Source of the DNA: an uncultured Lachnospiraceae bacterium
Lineage (GTDB): Bacteria > Bacillota > Clostridia > Lachnospirales > Lachnospiraceae
NCBI GenBank assembly: GCA_934320895.1
Contig: CAKRFY010000004.1
Location: 62,001 to 126,000, forward strand
Direction: 5' to 3'
Length of the DNA: 64,000 nucleotides
The notes beneath the pieces are model-generated. The model saw only the letters and a list, made by a program, of their open reading frames with translations. It was not told the origin of the DNA and made no database searches. The translations under genes and the position numbers were made by a program. Of the stretch, positions 54,016 through 62,762 are shown in pieces; position 1 is the first letter of the stretch, and each line of letters starts with the position of its first letter.

Positions 54016-56238
54016 CTAATAAACTATCTTATATTCCATTTTATCAAAATCTACAATAAGTTCTGCTGATTCAGACTTATAATTCCATTTTATTTTTAAT
54101 ATCCCTCCATGTGACTCGAATTTTATATTTGCAGCTTTTTTAAATACACTAAATGTATTTCTAAATTTTATCAATTCTATCTGTTTTGTTACAACTTCTT
54201 TGTCTAAATTTTCGAGTATATATGCCATGTCAAGATTTGTTCTATTAATCTCCTTATGTCCGCCTTCACCAGCCCTTTTTACTGCATCATGATCATTTTT
54301 TCCAGCAAACATATCAAGATACCATATCTGCGGCTTTCCTGGCATAAATAGCTGTATTGCTCTCGCAACAAGCATTTTTTTATCATCCTCACCAAGCGCA
54401 CTATAAAATGTTGAATTAACCTGATAATATATATTCTTCTGACCATGAAGATTTTTTATATAACCTCCTCTGTTTACAATCGTATCTATAAGTGCCTGTA
54501 TTCTTTCCTCAGGAATCATGCCTTTAAGATCAAGAAGCGGTATTCCATCATGGCATCCAAGCATGTTGACTGTTGATATATTTTTATCAATTATTTCCTT
54601 TCCCCATCGGGCAAGTGAATCTCCATTTTTATTTTCAATAGCATCTATAATAAGTCCCGGCATAAAGAAATCATATGTTATATAACCCTTCTGTGAAATT
54701 TTCTGATATATTTTCTCATTATATCCCGCATGTATTTCAGGTAAAAGTTTCAAATTGTATTTTTCTGCTTCCTCTGCAACTTTTGAAAGCAGATCCCATG
54801 TACCAGGCTCATTCAAAAAATTTTTTTCACCAGGTTCTTTTGGTGCATACGCAAATGCATCAAGACGAACTATTTTTGCTCCATACAAAGCAAGTTTTTT
54901 TAATACTTCCCTGTAATAATCCCATACAAGTTCAGATTTTATATTAAGATCCATCTGGCCAAAATATTCTTCATTTCCATCGTTGTCACATTCTACTTTC
55001 TGATAAAAAGTATTCCAATATGGCACCTTTTTTCCATCAGGCATACGAACTTTTAAAACAGGAAGTCCCGGTTTTCTAAAAAACATTTTATCAATATATT
55101 TTTTGTCAGGTATCAAAACACCATCTTCATTTAATTTTCCATAACCCTTCCAGAATAAATTCCAATTGATAAAGAAATCTTTATATTCAGACTTTTCTCC
55201 TTTTTCTATTAAATCCTTAAATTGTGGAGAATTCACTGAAAGATGGTTCATAACAAAATCCATTTTCAGATCAAGTCCCATATCCGATAAATTTCTTATA
55301 TCTTCTTTAGAAGCCATTGACTCTTCAATATCATAATCAATAATAGAAAATCCTCTGTCGAGATCAGAATGAAATACGCTTGGAAGCATATAAATTGAAG
55401 AAAATGTTTCCGGTATATATTTCTTTAAAAGTTCAATAATCCCTTTAACATTTCCATTTATACTATCAGGATAAACATTTAACATAGGTCTTATATCAAA
55501 ATCTTCATATTTTTCCATATACTCTTTGTATGAAATGATCTCTCCATCAATATCAACTATCATCTTTGCACCTGAAATCTGTCCTAAAAGTTTATTCTGT
55601 TCTAACTTTAATACAAGCGATATAAAATCACTCCCCGCATTTGCATTTCTGTTTCTCTTTACTCTTCTTTGATATGTAAGTTCTGGTGTACTGTGCAGAT
55701 AAATAGGATAATCTATATTTTTTAAATTTTCATTATTTCCATGCGTCCATTCCAGAATAATAACATTTATATCTGAAAAATCTACATCTTCAAACCATAT
55801 ATCTTCCTTTTTAGTACCCATTCTTTTTAAGCTGAGAGTACTTTCACCACATTTAAATCTGTGCAGTATATCATTGATGGTATCATAATCTATTTCATCA
55901 GGGCCACATAAATAATCACTAAGTCCGTCCACACCTGATTCATTATATATTTTCTGTCTCATCATGTCATTTTCTACCGGAATCCTTCTTGGATAATTAT
56001 CTCCTGAAATAACATAACATCCTATTTTCCTTTCATCAAACATTTGTGCAAGTAATATAGCAAAGCTTGATTTTCCAGAACCGGAACCGCCATATAATGA
56101 AATAACTATCTTATCTTTATTTTCAATATTTTCTTTAATATCAACAATAAGTTTTGAAAATATGTTTTCTGCTTTCTGTTTCTGGTCAGCGCCAATCTCA
56201 ATAATATCTCCCGGCATATCACTTTTAATATTTTTCAT
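54016..56238 (-). CDS. P-loop kinase fused to GH13_18 sucrose/sucrose-phosphate phosphorylase
   Basis: This 740-residue protein joins two enzymes. Residues 1-250 form a uridine-kinase-like P-loop kinase: Walker A GGSGSGKSS (50-58), ISGDNYPRRIP (78-87) and VIILEWTHG. It resembles the sucrose-kinase module of AgaSK from Ruminococcus gnavus. Residues 252-740 are a GH13_18 phosphorylase: nucleophile Asp460 (VRLDAFAY), acid/base Glu501 (LLPEIHAGY), Asp564 (GCHDGIP), plus YQVNSTFYSALG and FAGKNDHDA. The likely job is handling sucrose left after galactose removal: phosphorylation and phosphorolysis to a glucose phosphate plus fructose (phosphate). The substrate is inferred. The ATG at 56238 follows GAGG by 6 nt. 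Confidence 0.88.
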   Translation of the reverse strand: MKNIKSDMPGDIIEIGADQKQKAENIFSKLIVDIKENIENKDKIVISLYGGSGSGKSSFAILLAQMFDERKIGCYVISGDNYPRRIPVENDMMRQKIYNESGVDGLSDYLCGPDEIDYDTINDILHRFKCGESTLSLKRMGTKKEDIWFEDVDFSDINVIILEWTHGNNENLKNIDYPIYLHSTPELTYQRRVKRNRNANAGSDFISLVLKLEQNKLLGQISGAKMIVDIDGEIISYKEYMEKYEDFDIRPMLNVYPDSINGNVKGIIELLKKYIPETFSSIYMLPSVFHSDLDRGFSIIDYDIEESMASKEDIRNLSDMGLDLKMDFVMNHLSVNSPQFKDLIEKGEKSEYKDFFINWNLFWKGYGKLNEDGVLIPDKKYIDKMFFRKPGLPVLKVRMPDGKKVPYWNTFYQKVECDNDGNEEYFGQMDLNIKSELVWDYYREVLKKLALYGAKIVRLDAFAYAPKEPGEKNFLNEPGTWDLLSKVAEEAEKYNLKLLPEIHAGYNEKIYQKISQKGYITYDFFMPGLIIDAIENKNGDSLARWGKEIIDKNISTVNMLGCHDGIPLLDLKGMIPEERIQALIDTIVNRGGYIKNLHGQKNIYYQVNSTFYSALGEDDKKMLVARAIQLFMPGKPQIWYLDMFAGKNDHDAVKRAGEGGHKEINRTNLDMAYILENLDKEVVTKQIELIKFRNTFSVFKKAANIKFESHGGILKIKWNYKSESAELIVDFDKMEYKIVY

Positions 56239-56268
56239 ATAAATCCTCATTTCTATATATAATTTATT

Positions 56269-56300
56269 AGAGTTGAGGCAAGTAAACTCACCTCAACTCT
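56269..56300 (-). other. Hairpin between the GH36 gene and the kinase-phosphorylase gene
   Basis: A perfect 10-bp stem (AGAGTTGAGG/CCTCAACTCT, 12-nt loop) starts 6 bp after the GH36 stop. It has no strict T-run (AATAAATTATA follows), so partial termination or protection of the upstream mRNA end is more likely than full termination. Confidence 0.6.
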
Positions 56301-56306
56301 ATCATA

Positions 56307-58499
56307 TTAACGTATACATATCTTTAATTCAATTTGCCAGCTATGGTACTCACCCATTTCCGGCATAAACGGCATCCCCACATTCATCAGTGCCTCAGCA
56401 GGATAAATTTTTCCTGTTCTTACTTCCTTATATACAGCGCCCTCAGTCAGCCCCTTAAACCTTACATACAATGGCTGCATATTTCCATGTATTTCTAAGC
56501 ATACAACATTTATAAGAATATTTCCACCATCTTTTGAAACAAACTCCCATGCTGCAACTGGATCTTTATCAGGGTCACTAAGTCTGTAATATGATCCGTT
56601 ATGGATAAGCCAAGCATACTTCTTAAATGTTTTTATCTGTTCCTTTATTATATCTTTCTCAGTTTCAGATACATTTCCTAAATTTAATTCGTACCCAAAA
56701 CTGCCTGACATTGCGACAACACCTCTCGTATCTATAGATACACTGCGTCCTGTCTGATGATTTGGAACTGCTGAAACATGTGAACCTACTGCTGAAACCG
56801 GATATCCAAACGAAGTTCCATACTGTATTTTTGTTCTGTCTATTGCATCCGTATTATCACTGCACCATATCTGTGGTGTGTAGTAAAGCATTCCTGCATC
56901 AAATCTTCCACCGCCGCCACTACATCCTTCAATAAGAATATCAGGATAATTTTTATTAAGTCTTTCAAGGAAATCATATAAGCCAAGCATATAATCATAA
57001 TAAACATTTCCCTGATACTTGTCCTCACCGCTATAAACATTCGTGATACTTCTGTTCATATCCCACTTGATATATTCTATATTTCCACTTTCAATAACTT
57101 TTGTAACTAGATCATAAATATGATCAACAACTTCTTTTCTAGAAAAATCAAGTACAAGCTGGTTTCTAGATCTTACAGGCTTTTTGCCCGGAACTCCAAG
57201 TACCCAGTCAGGATGCTTTCTATATAGCTCACTGTCCTCATTTACCATCTCAGGTTCAAACCATATACCAAATTTAACTCCATGTGCATTTACGGCTTCA
57301 ATAAGTTCTTTTAATGAACAGCCGATTTTATTTTCATTTGTAAACCAGTCACCAAGTCCGCTATTGTCATCATCTCTTTTTCCAAACCAGCCATCATCCA
57401 TTACGAGCATTTCTACTCCAAGTTCAGCGGCATTCTTTGCAAGATTTACAATAGAAGCTTTATTTATATCAAAATATGACGCTTCCCAGCTATTTACAAG
57501 CACAGGTCTTATCTCATGTTTATATTTTCCCCTGCAGATATTTTCTCTGATACATGTATGTAAGTTTTGTGATAAGACTGCCAAACCACGGCTGCTGTAT
57601 GACATGACAACCTCGGGCGCCAATATACTCTCATCCGGTTTCAGACAATATGAAAACTGTTCTTCCATAAGTCCCAGCTGCATCCTCGTCTGTCCATACT
57701 GGTCTTTTTCAGCTTCACCTAAAAATCCACCACTATATACAAATGACATTGCATAACAATTTCCGTAATCCTCATTTGCATCGCTGTCTGCAAGTATCAT
57801 AAGCGGATTATACTGATGACTTGATGTTCCTCTTCTGCTGCCTATCCTGTATGAACCATGACCTACTTTCTGCCTCTGCATATTTCTCTCCATTGCATGT
57901 CTTCCATAAAATGTAAGCAGATCAAAATCTCCTGATATAAAATCAAGGCATGCACTTTGCAGCTTCTCAATATATACACAGTTATCACTTTCATTTATAA
58001 CTTTTGCAGCTCTTGTAATAATATCAAGCTGTTCAAGAACACCATAATACAATATTACTTTTATTCCTGATATCTTATCCGCCATAGTTATCTTTAATGT
58101 CTGTGCCTTGTCCTCTCCCTCATTCTCATAAACAGCCGGAAGTCCTGAAAGACCATATTTTCCATCTATTATCTCATGAGTTTCATATCTTAGATCACAT
58201 CCAAAACTTCCATCTTCATATCTCACATCAAATACAGGACTTCTAAAATCTCCATTTCCTCTGCATGGGAACTCCTGTGGAAGTGCATCAAGTGAATATT
58301 TTCTATCACTGCCGGCATCATATGGATTTCCCGAAAAACCTCTGTCAAGATTTACCAAAAGATAATCCATATTTCCGTTTGTTTTTTTGCCGTAATAGAG
58401 ATGCAATAAAAAACCATATTCATCTATTTTCATCTGATATGTTGTATTTTCCGTATTTAGTGTAATCAATTTATTATTTTCATCAAAAATTATCGCCAT
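56307..58499 (-). CDS. GH36 alpha-galactosidase
   Basis: This enzyme releases terminal alpha-galactose from melibiose, raffinose or stachyose. The 730-residue protein has the family N-terminal beta domain, the catalytic barrel with nucleophile Asp in YIKWDMNRSI, acid/base Asp in IWCSDNTDAIDR, and MDDGWFGKRDDD, GIWFEPEMVN and EGCSGGGGRFD. There is no signal peptide, so it acts in the cytoplasm after uptake by the adjacent ABC transporter. It lies 16 bp after the second permease gene. Confidence 0.96.
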   Translation of the reverse strand: MAIIFDENNKLITLNTENTTYQMKIDEYGFLLHLYYGKKTNGNMDYLLVNLDRGFSGNPYDAGSDRKYSLDALPQEFPCRGNGDFRSPVFDVRYEDGSFGCDLRYETHEIIDGKYGLSGLPAVYENEGEDKAQTLKITMADKISGIKVILYYGVLEQLDIITRAAKVINESDNCVYIEKLQSACLDFISGDFDLLTFYGRHAMERNMQRQKVGHGSYRIGSRRGTSSHQYNPLMILADSDANEDYGNCYAMSFVYSGGFLGEAEKDQYGQTRMQLGLMEEQFSYCLKPDESILAPEVVMSYSSRGLAVLSQNLHTCIRENICRGKYKHEIRPVLVNSWEASYFDINKASIVNLAKNAAELGVEMLVMDDGWFGKRDDDNSGLGDWFTNENKIGCSLKELIEAVNAHGVKFGIWFEPEMVNEDSELYRKHPDWVLGVPGKKPVRSRNQLVLDFSRKEVVDHIYDLVTKVIESGNIEYIKWDMNRSITNVYSGEDKYQGNVYYDYMLGLYDFLERLNKNYPDILIEGCSGGGGRFDAGMLYYTPQIWCSDNTDAIDRTKIQYGTSFGYPVSAVGSHVSAVPNHQTGRSVSIDTRGVVAMSGSFGYELNLGNVSETEKDIIKEQIKTFKKYAWLIHNGSYYRLSDPDKDPVAAWEFVSKDGGNILINVVCLEIHGNMQPLYVRFKGLTEGAVYKEVRTGKIYPAEALMNVGMPFMPEMGEYHSWQIELKICIR

Positions 58500-58515
58500 A
58501 TTTTTTACCTCACTT

Positions 58516-59373
58516 TTATTTTACTGCACCATTTACAACACCATTCATTATCTGCTTCTGGCATACCACATAGAACAGTAGAATTGGTAATAATGCAAGA
58601 AGATATGATGCAAATGCCAGATTATAATTTGTTCCAAACTGTGACTGGAAGTTAAGCTGTGCAATAGGAAGTGTATTGTGATCAGTTCCTGATAATATTA
58701 CAAGAGGTGTCGTCACATCATTCCATGTGCTCATCGCTGTAAGTATTGCAACAGTTGCATGCATTGGTTTCATATTTGGGAATATTATCTTCCAGAAGAT
58801 CTTAAACGCTGATGCCCCATCAACATGTGCTGCTTCCTCCAATGCAGTAGGAATGTTTTTCAGATATCCGGCATAAAGCATAAGGTTCATTGGCATAAAA
58901 AACACCGTATATAACACAATGACACCAAATCTATTTGCAATGCCAATCTGTGCCGTCTGCTTTACAAGAGGCATCATCAATACAGCAAACGGAACAAACA
59001 TACCACTTACTATATAGTAATAAGATGCTTTAAAAATCTTATGTTTCGCCATCTTTCTTCCGATCACATATCCGGCAAGAGAATGTAACAAAATACATGC
59101 AATAACCGTAACACACGTAATAAGCAGACTGTTTCCTAATGTGTGCCAGAAATCTGTTATCTTAATAGCTTCTACAAAGTTATCAAAGCTCCAGCTTGCT
59201 GGCAGTGACAACGCACCTGATATATCATTTGTCATTTCTGATGGCTTTTTAAATGCAATAACAACTGTCATATATAATGGAAACAATATTGTAAGAGTTC
59301 CCAGCACAAGAAGTGCACTTATTATATAATGTATGATTTTTCCACGAGATAATTTTTTCTTATTTTCCATCAT
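58516..59373 (-). CDS. Sugar ABC transporter permease, MsmG/MalG type
   Basis: This inner-membrane permease has 285 residues with six membrane helices. The EAA loop that contacts the ATPase is EEAAHVDGASAFKIFWKIIF. It overlaps the preceding permease gene by 4 bp. The context (binding protein, GH36, GH13_18, AraC regulator) indicates raffinose-family or melibiose-type import. No ATPase gene is in the cluster. Confidence 0.93.
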   Translation of the reverse strand: MMENKKKLSRGKIIHYIISALLVLGTLTILFPLYMTVVIAFKKPSEMTNDISGALSLPASWSFDNFVEAIKITDFWHTLGNSLLITCVTVIACILLHSLAGYVIGRKMAKHKIFKASYYYIVSGMFVPFAVLMMPLVKQTAQIGIANRFGVIVLYTVFFMPMNLMLYAGYLKNIPTALEEAAHVDGASAFKIFWKIIFPNMKPMHATVAILTAMSTWNDVTTPLVILSGTDHNTLPIAQLNFQSQFGTNYNLAFASYLLALLPILLFYVVCQKQIMNGVVNGAVK

Positions 59374-60251
59374 AACTGCTCCTCCTTACCATTCAGGAAT
59401 TTCATCTGTAAAACAGATATTATTACTATTGCAACAAAGAAAACAAATGCGTTTGCACTCTGAAATCCAAACTGTCCACCACTCATACCATTATTATATA
59501 TAAGATATGATATTGATTCTGTACTCTGTGACGGGCCACCTTTTGTCAATGACATGATCTGATCGAATACCATCATGGCATTTTTCATACATAAAACAAG
59601 ATTTATAGTAAAAAATGGAATAATAAGTGGGAATGTGATCTTCCAGAACTTTCTCCATCCACTTGCCCCATCCACCATTGCAGCCTCATAAACCTCTTCT
59701 GGAACAGTCTGAAGTCCGGATATATATATGATAGTATTCATTGCTATTCCCTGCCATGCACCTACTATAACAATAGCTAACCATGCTGTTTTTGTACTTG
59801 CAAGCATACTGTTCTGAAGAAATCCAATTCCTGTCATATTTCCTATTGTTGGAAGAATATATGTAAAAATAAAACTAAATATATAACCTACAACAAGACC
59901 ACCAAGAATATTAGGTATAAAATAAATTCCTCTTAATGCACTTTTGCATCTCATCTTTCTATTAAGTCCAAGTGCCAGAACAAGACTTATAAAATTTACC
60001 ACGATAGTTAAAACAATTGAATATTTTATTGTAAACAAATATGATTTTGCAACTCTCGTATCAGACAACAAATCTTTAAAATTTCTAAGTCCGATAAAAT
60101 CATAACTTCCATATCCACGATAATTTGTGAGTCCGTAATAAAAACCTTTGATAAGCGGCAATGTATTAAAAGCAAAGAACAATGCTAATACTGGCAATAA
60201 AGCCGCAAGAAAAATTTTATCATTTTTAGTCCATTTTGTGCCCTTTTTCAT
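59370..60251 (-). CDS. Sugar ABC transporter permease, MsmF/UgpA type
   Basis: This is the partner permease, with 293 residues and six membrane helices. The EAA motif is YEAAMVDGASGWRKFWKITF. It lies 10 bp after the binding-protein gene and overlaps the next permease gene, so the two subunits should be made in equal amounts. Confidence 0.93.
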   Translation of the reverse strand: MKKGTKWTKNDKIFLAALLPVLALFFAFNTLPLIKGFYYGLTNYRGYGSYDFIGLRNFKDLLSDTRVAKSYLFTIKYSIVLTIVVNFISLVLALGLNRKMRCKSALRGIYFIPNILGGLVVGYIFSFIFTYILPTIGNMTGIGFLQNSMLASTKTAWLAIVIVGAWQGIAMNTIIYISGLQTVPEEVYEAAMVDGASGWRKFWKITFPLIIPFFTINLVLCMKNAMMVFDQIMSLTKGGPSQSTESISYLIYNNGMSGGQFGFQSANAFVFFVAIVIISVLQMKFLNGKEEQL

Positions 60252-60261
60252 ATGATACCTC

Positions 60262-61545
60262 CTATTTTGATTCTTCTTTATATTTTTTTACTTTGTCAAT
60301 TATGTCACGATTATATCTCACCCATTCAGTATCAAATTTACTAAGAAATGTTTCTAAAGCATTATCACTTTTATCCAAAAGATATGTCTGTATAATCGCT
60401 GCTACATCCATTTCTGCCGGATAATGATGATCCTGAAAGTCTGCTACAGTTCCATTTTCAATATACTCCTTCATATCATCAAGTTCCTTTGCAAGTGTAA
60501 ATTCACCTTTCTTACAAGGTACTGAACTCTGCGCATCCATATAATCCTGTACATTTTCATCTTCAAGCAAAAATCTCAAAACCTCATATGCAGCCTCTTT
60601 GTTTTTGCAGTCTTTCATAACACAGAACATCAGATCATTTCCTGAATTAAGCACATTATCATCTGTGTTATCAGTCGCTGGAAATACAAATGAACCTATA
60701 TTAAGATCAGGATTAACAGACTTTATCTGCGGTATCGCATAGCTTCCGATCGTATACATTGCAGACTGACCTCTTGCAAACGCTGTACATGCATCATTAT
60801 ACCCATACGCCACAGGATTTTTTTGTGCATACTGTAAAAGTTCTTTTTCTTTCTTTGCTGTTTCTGCATAAGCTTTAGAATATGTAGCTGTTCCACTGTT
60901 TACCTGATATGCGAGATCTGAATCACACATACTTACTGCAAGAGCATTCCATGGTGCAAGACATGTCCATGTATCTTTATATCCGAAATAAAGTGGTTGC
61001 TCTCCTGCTTTTTTGATCTTTTTACAGAGTTCTGTAAATTCTGTCCATGTTTTAGGTATCTCCCAGCCATACTTTTTAAACATATCTTTATTGTAAAGAA
61101 TTCCCGCTGCATTTGCCATATAAGGAACTGCATACGTACCTTTCATCGGAATATATTCCAAATCTTTGTTTATCTTCAAATATGTTTCCTTAATGTCAGA
61201 TAATCCGTCAAAATCCGAAATATCCATAAGCATATCAGCATCCAGAAAATTTGAATAATTGATATCTCCACCAATTCCTATAATATCAGGAGCATCCTCC
61301 CTGATAAATCTTGTTTTTAATATTGTCATCGCATCATTCGGTGAATCAATTTTTAATTCAATATCATCATGTGAATCATTAAATTTCTTTTCAACCTTTT
61401 TAAAATAATTAGCCGCTTCAGGTTTATACTGTACTAATTCAATAACTGTCTTTTTTGATTTTTTACTTTTCTGACATCCTGTAAAACATGCAACAGATGC
61501 AATTGTAACAAGCAAAAATGTCAACATAATTTTTTTGTGCTTCAT
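60262..61545 (-). CDS. Sugar ABC transporter substrate-binding lipoprotein, MsmE type
   Basis: This family 1 extracellular solute-binding protein has 427 residues. The signal peptide ends in a lipobox-like FTGC with Cys24 as the lipidated residue. The mature protein shows NDSHDDIELKIDSPNDAMTI and aromatic-rich binding motifs such as WTEFTELCKKIKKAGEQPLY. The ATG at 61545 follows AAGGAG by 9 nt; an earlier reading to 61584 lacks a site. It heads the operon. Confidence 0.93.
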   Translation of the reverse strand: MKHKKIMLTFLLVTIASVACFTGCQKSKKSKKTVIELVQYKPEAANYFKKVEKKFNDSHDDIELKIDSPNDAMTILKTRFIREDAPDIIGIGGDINYSNFLDADMLMDISDFDGLSDIKETYLKINKDLEYIPMKGTYAVPYMANAAGILYNKDMFKKYGWEIPKTWTEFTELCKKIKKAGEQPLYFGYKDTWTCLAPWNALAVSMCDSDLAYQVNSGTATYSKAYAETAKKEKELLQYAQKNPVAYGYNDACTAFARGQSAMYTIGSYAIPQIKSVNPDLNIGSFVFPATDNTDDNVLNSGNDLMFCVMKDCKNKEAAYEVLRFLLEDENVQDYMDAQSSVPCKKGEFTLAKELDDMKEYIENGTVADFQDHHYPAEMDVAAIIQTYLLDKSDNALETFLSKFDTEWVRYNRDIIDKVKKYKEESK

Positions 61546-61583
61546 AATATCATTCTCCTTCCTTTGACCATAGACATGCAACA

Positions 61584-61600
61584 AAAATATTGCATATTGT
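61584..61600 (-). promoter_or_regulatory. Candidate regulator site 1 in the msm divergent region
   Basis: The minus strand reads ACAATATGCAATATTTT here. It matches the plus-strand site at 61707-61722 (CAATATGCGATATTTT) in inverted orientation. A possible -10 for the transport operon (TATAAT at 61653-61658, minus strand, poor -35) lies between, next to overlapping palindromes (GCATTAT/ATAATGC at 61651-61672). These are candidate AraC-regulator sites. Confidence 0.45.
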
Positions 61601-61706
61601 CATATTCAGATTAAAAATTTATTTCTTTGTCCGATATATATCTTGTAAAAGCATTATAACATATCATAATGCTATATGATATAGTCTGTTTTTTGTATTT
61701 TTATAC

Positions 61707-61722
61707 CAATATGCGATATTTT
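61707..61722 (+). promoter_or_regulatory. Candidate regulator site 2 in the msm divergent region
   Basis: CAATATGCGATATTTT matches site 1 with one difference over 16 bases. It lies about 140 bp before the regulator gene and about 110 bp from site 1. The 300-bp gap 61546-61844 holds no gene; apart from these sites and the leader hairpin it is plain AT-rich sequence. Confidence 0.45.
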
Positions 61723-61811
61723 CAAGTTTATTTATATATAAGTTAGCATTATGGTATATTTACATAAATCCAATCTACAGATAGCATTTAAAATCAAGCA
61801 AGAATTTACAA

Positions 61812-61839
61812 TGTGCAGAAAATGGCACAAGAATGGAGA
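61812..61839 (+). promoter_or_regulatory. Leader hairpin plus ribosome-binding site, copy 2
   Basis: TGTGC (61812-61816) pairs with GCACA (61825-61829) around an 8-nt loop AGAAAATG, followed at once by AGAATGGAG and 8 nt later by the regulator ATG. It matches the leader at 45472-45499 in stem length, loop length and downstream sequence. One C-G pair has become T-A. Confidence 0.6.
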
Positions 61840-61844
61840 TTAGT

Positions 61845-62705
61845 ATGAACGAAAACGAATTATATTTTTCAATTTTTCCGAATGAACGTTTTATAGACCT
61901 TGGTCTTTACCAATTTGGCATGGAACAATGCTCACCGTCACACTCATATGGTCCTGCAACAAGAAATCATTTTTTATTTCACTATATAATTTCCGGAACA
62001 GGCACTCTATATGCCGATGACTCCACAGGTAACACAAAAACATACCACCTTAAAAGTGGTGAAGGATTTTTAATATTTCCTAATCAGATAACAACCTATA
62101 TCGCTGATAAAGAACTTCCATGGGAGTACGTTTGGGTAGAATTTGACGGGCTTCGTGCAAAAGAAGCTATGGATACAGCGGGCTTTTCTTTAGACAGACC
62201 AATATTTCATACAAAAAAAAGAGACATCAGTAAAAAAATGGAAAAAGAACTCGTATATATAGCAACTCACTCTGATGAACCAACCTTTAATATAATAGGT
62301 CATCTCTACCTATTTCTTGATTATTTTATGCGTGCAACAGCACCAACAGTTATAAAAGGCAGTACTAAACTTCAAGATTACTATATAAAAGAAGCGATAA
62401 CTTATATTGAACAAAATTTTCAAAATGATATTTCTGTAGTTGATATCGCTAACAGACTTGGTATAAACAGAAGCTATTTCGGAAAAATATTTAAGCAGAC
62501 TTTAAAACAGACTCCACAGGAATTTTTAATAAATTACCGGATGATAAAAGCAACTGAGTTATTAAGACTTACAAAAATGTCAATAGGTGATATAAGCAAA
62601 GCTGTCGGATATGAAAATCAGCTTCACTTTTCGCGTGCATTTAAGAAGATATATAATATCTCACCAAGAGAATGGCGAAACATAAATGCAGTTAATAATA
62701 TGTAG
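61845..62705 (+). CDS. AraC-family regulator of the alpha-galactoside operon (MsmR-like)
   Basis: The 286-residue protein has an N-terminal cupin sensor domain (FHYIISGTGTLY and SGEGFLIFPNQITTY) and a C-terminal AraC double helix-turn-helix (ISVVDIANRLGINRSYFGKI, then GDISKAVGYENQLHFSRAFK). Divergent position next to the binding-protein gene implies that it activates the transport operon on galactoside. The ATG at 61845 follows GGAG by 6 nt; 61833 would precede the site. Confidence 0.92.
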   Translation: MNENELYFSIFPNERFIDLGLYQFGMEQCSPSHSYGPATRNHFLFHYIISGTGTLYADDSTGNTKTYHLKSGEGFLIFPNQITTYIADKELPWEYVWVEFDGLRAKEAMDTAGFSLDRPIFHTKKRDISKKMEKELVYIATHSDEPTFNIIGHLYLFLDYFMRATAPTVIKGSTKLQDYYIKEAITYIEQNFQNDISVVDIANRLGINRSYFGKIFKQTLKQTPQEFLINYRMIKATELLRLTKMSIGDISKAVGYENQLHFSRAFKKIYNISPREWRNINAVNNM

Positions 62706-62762
62706 AATTTTATTTGATCAAAAATCGCACTAATCTTTTGGAATTGCTAAAAAAAATAATAA

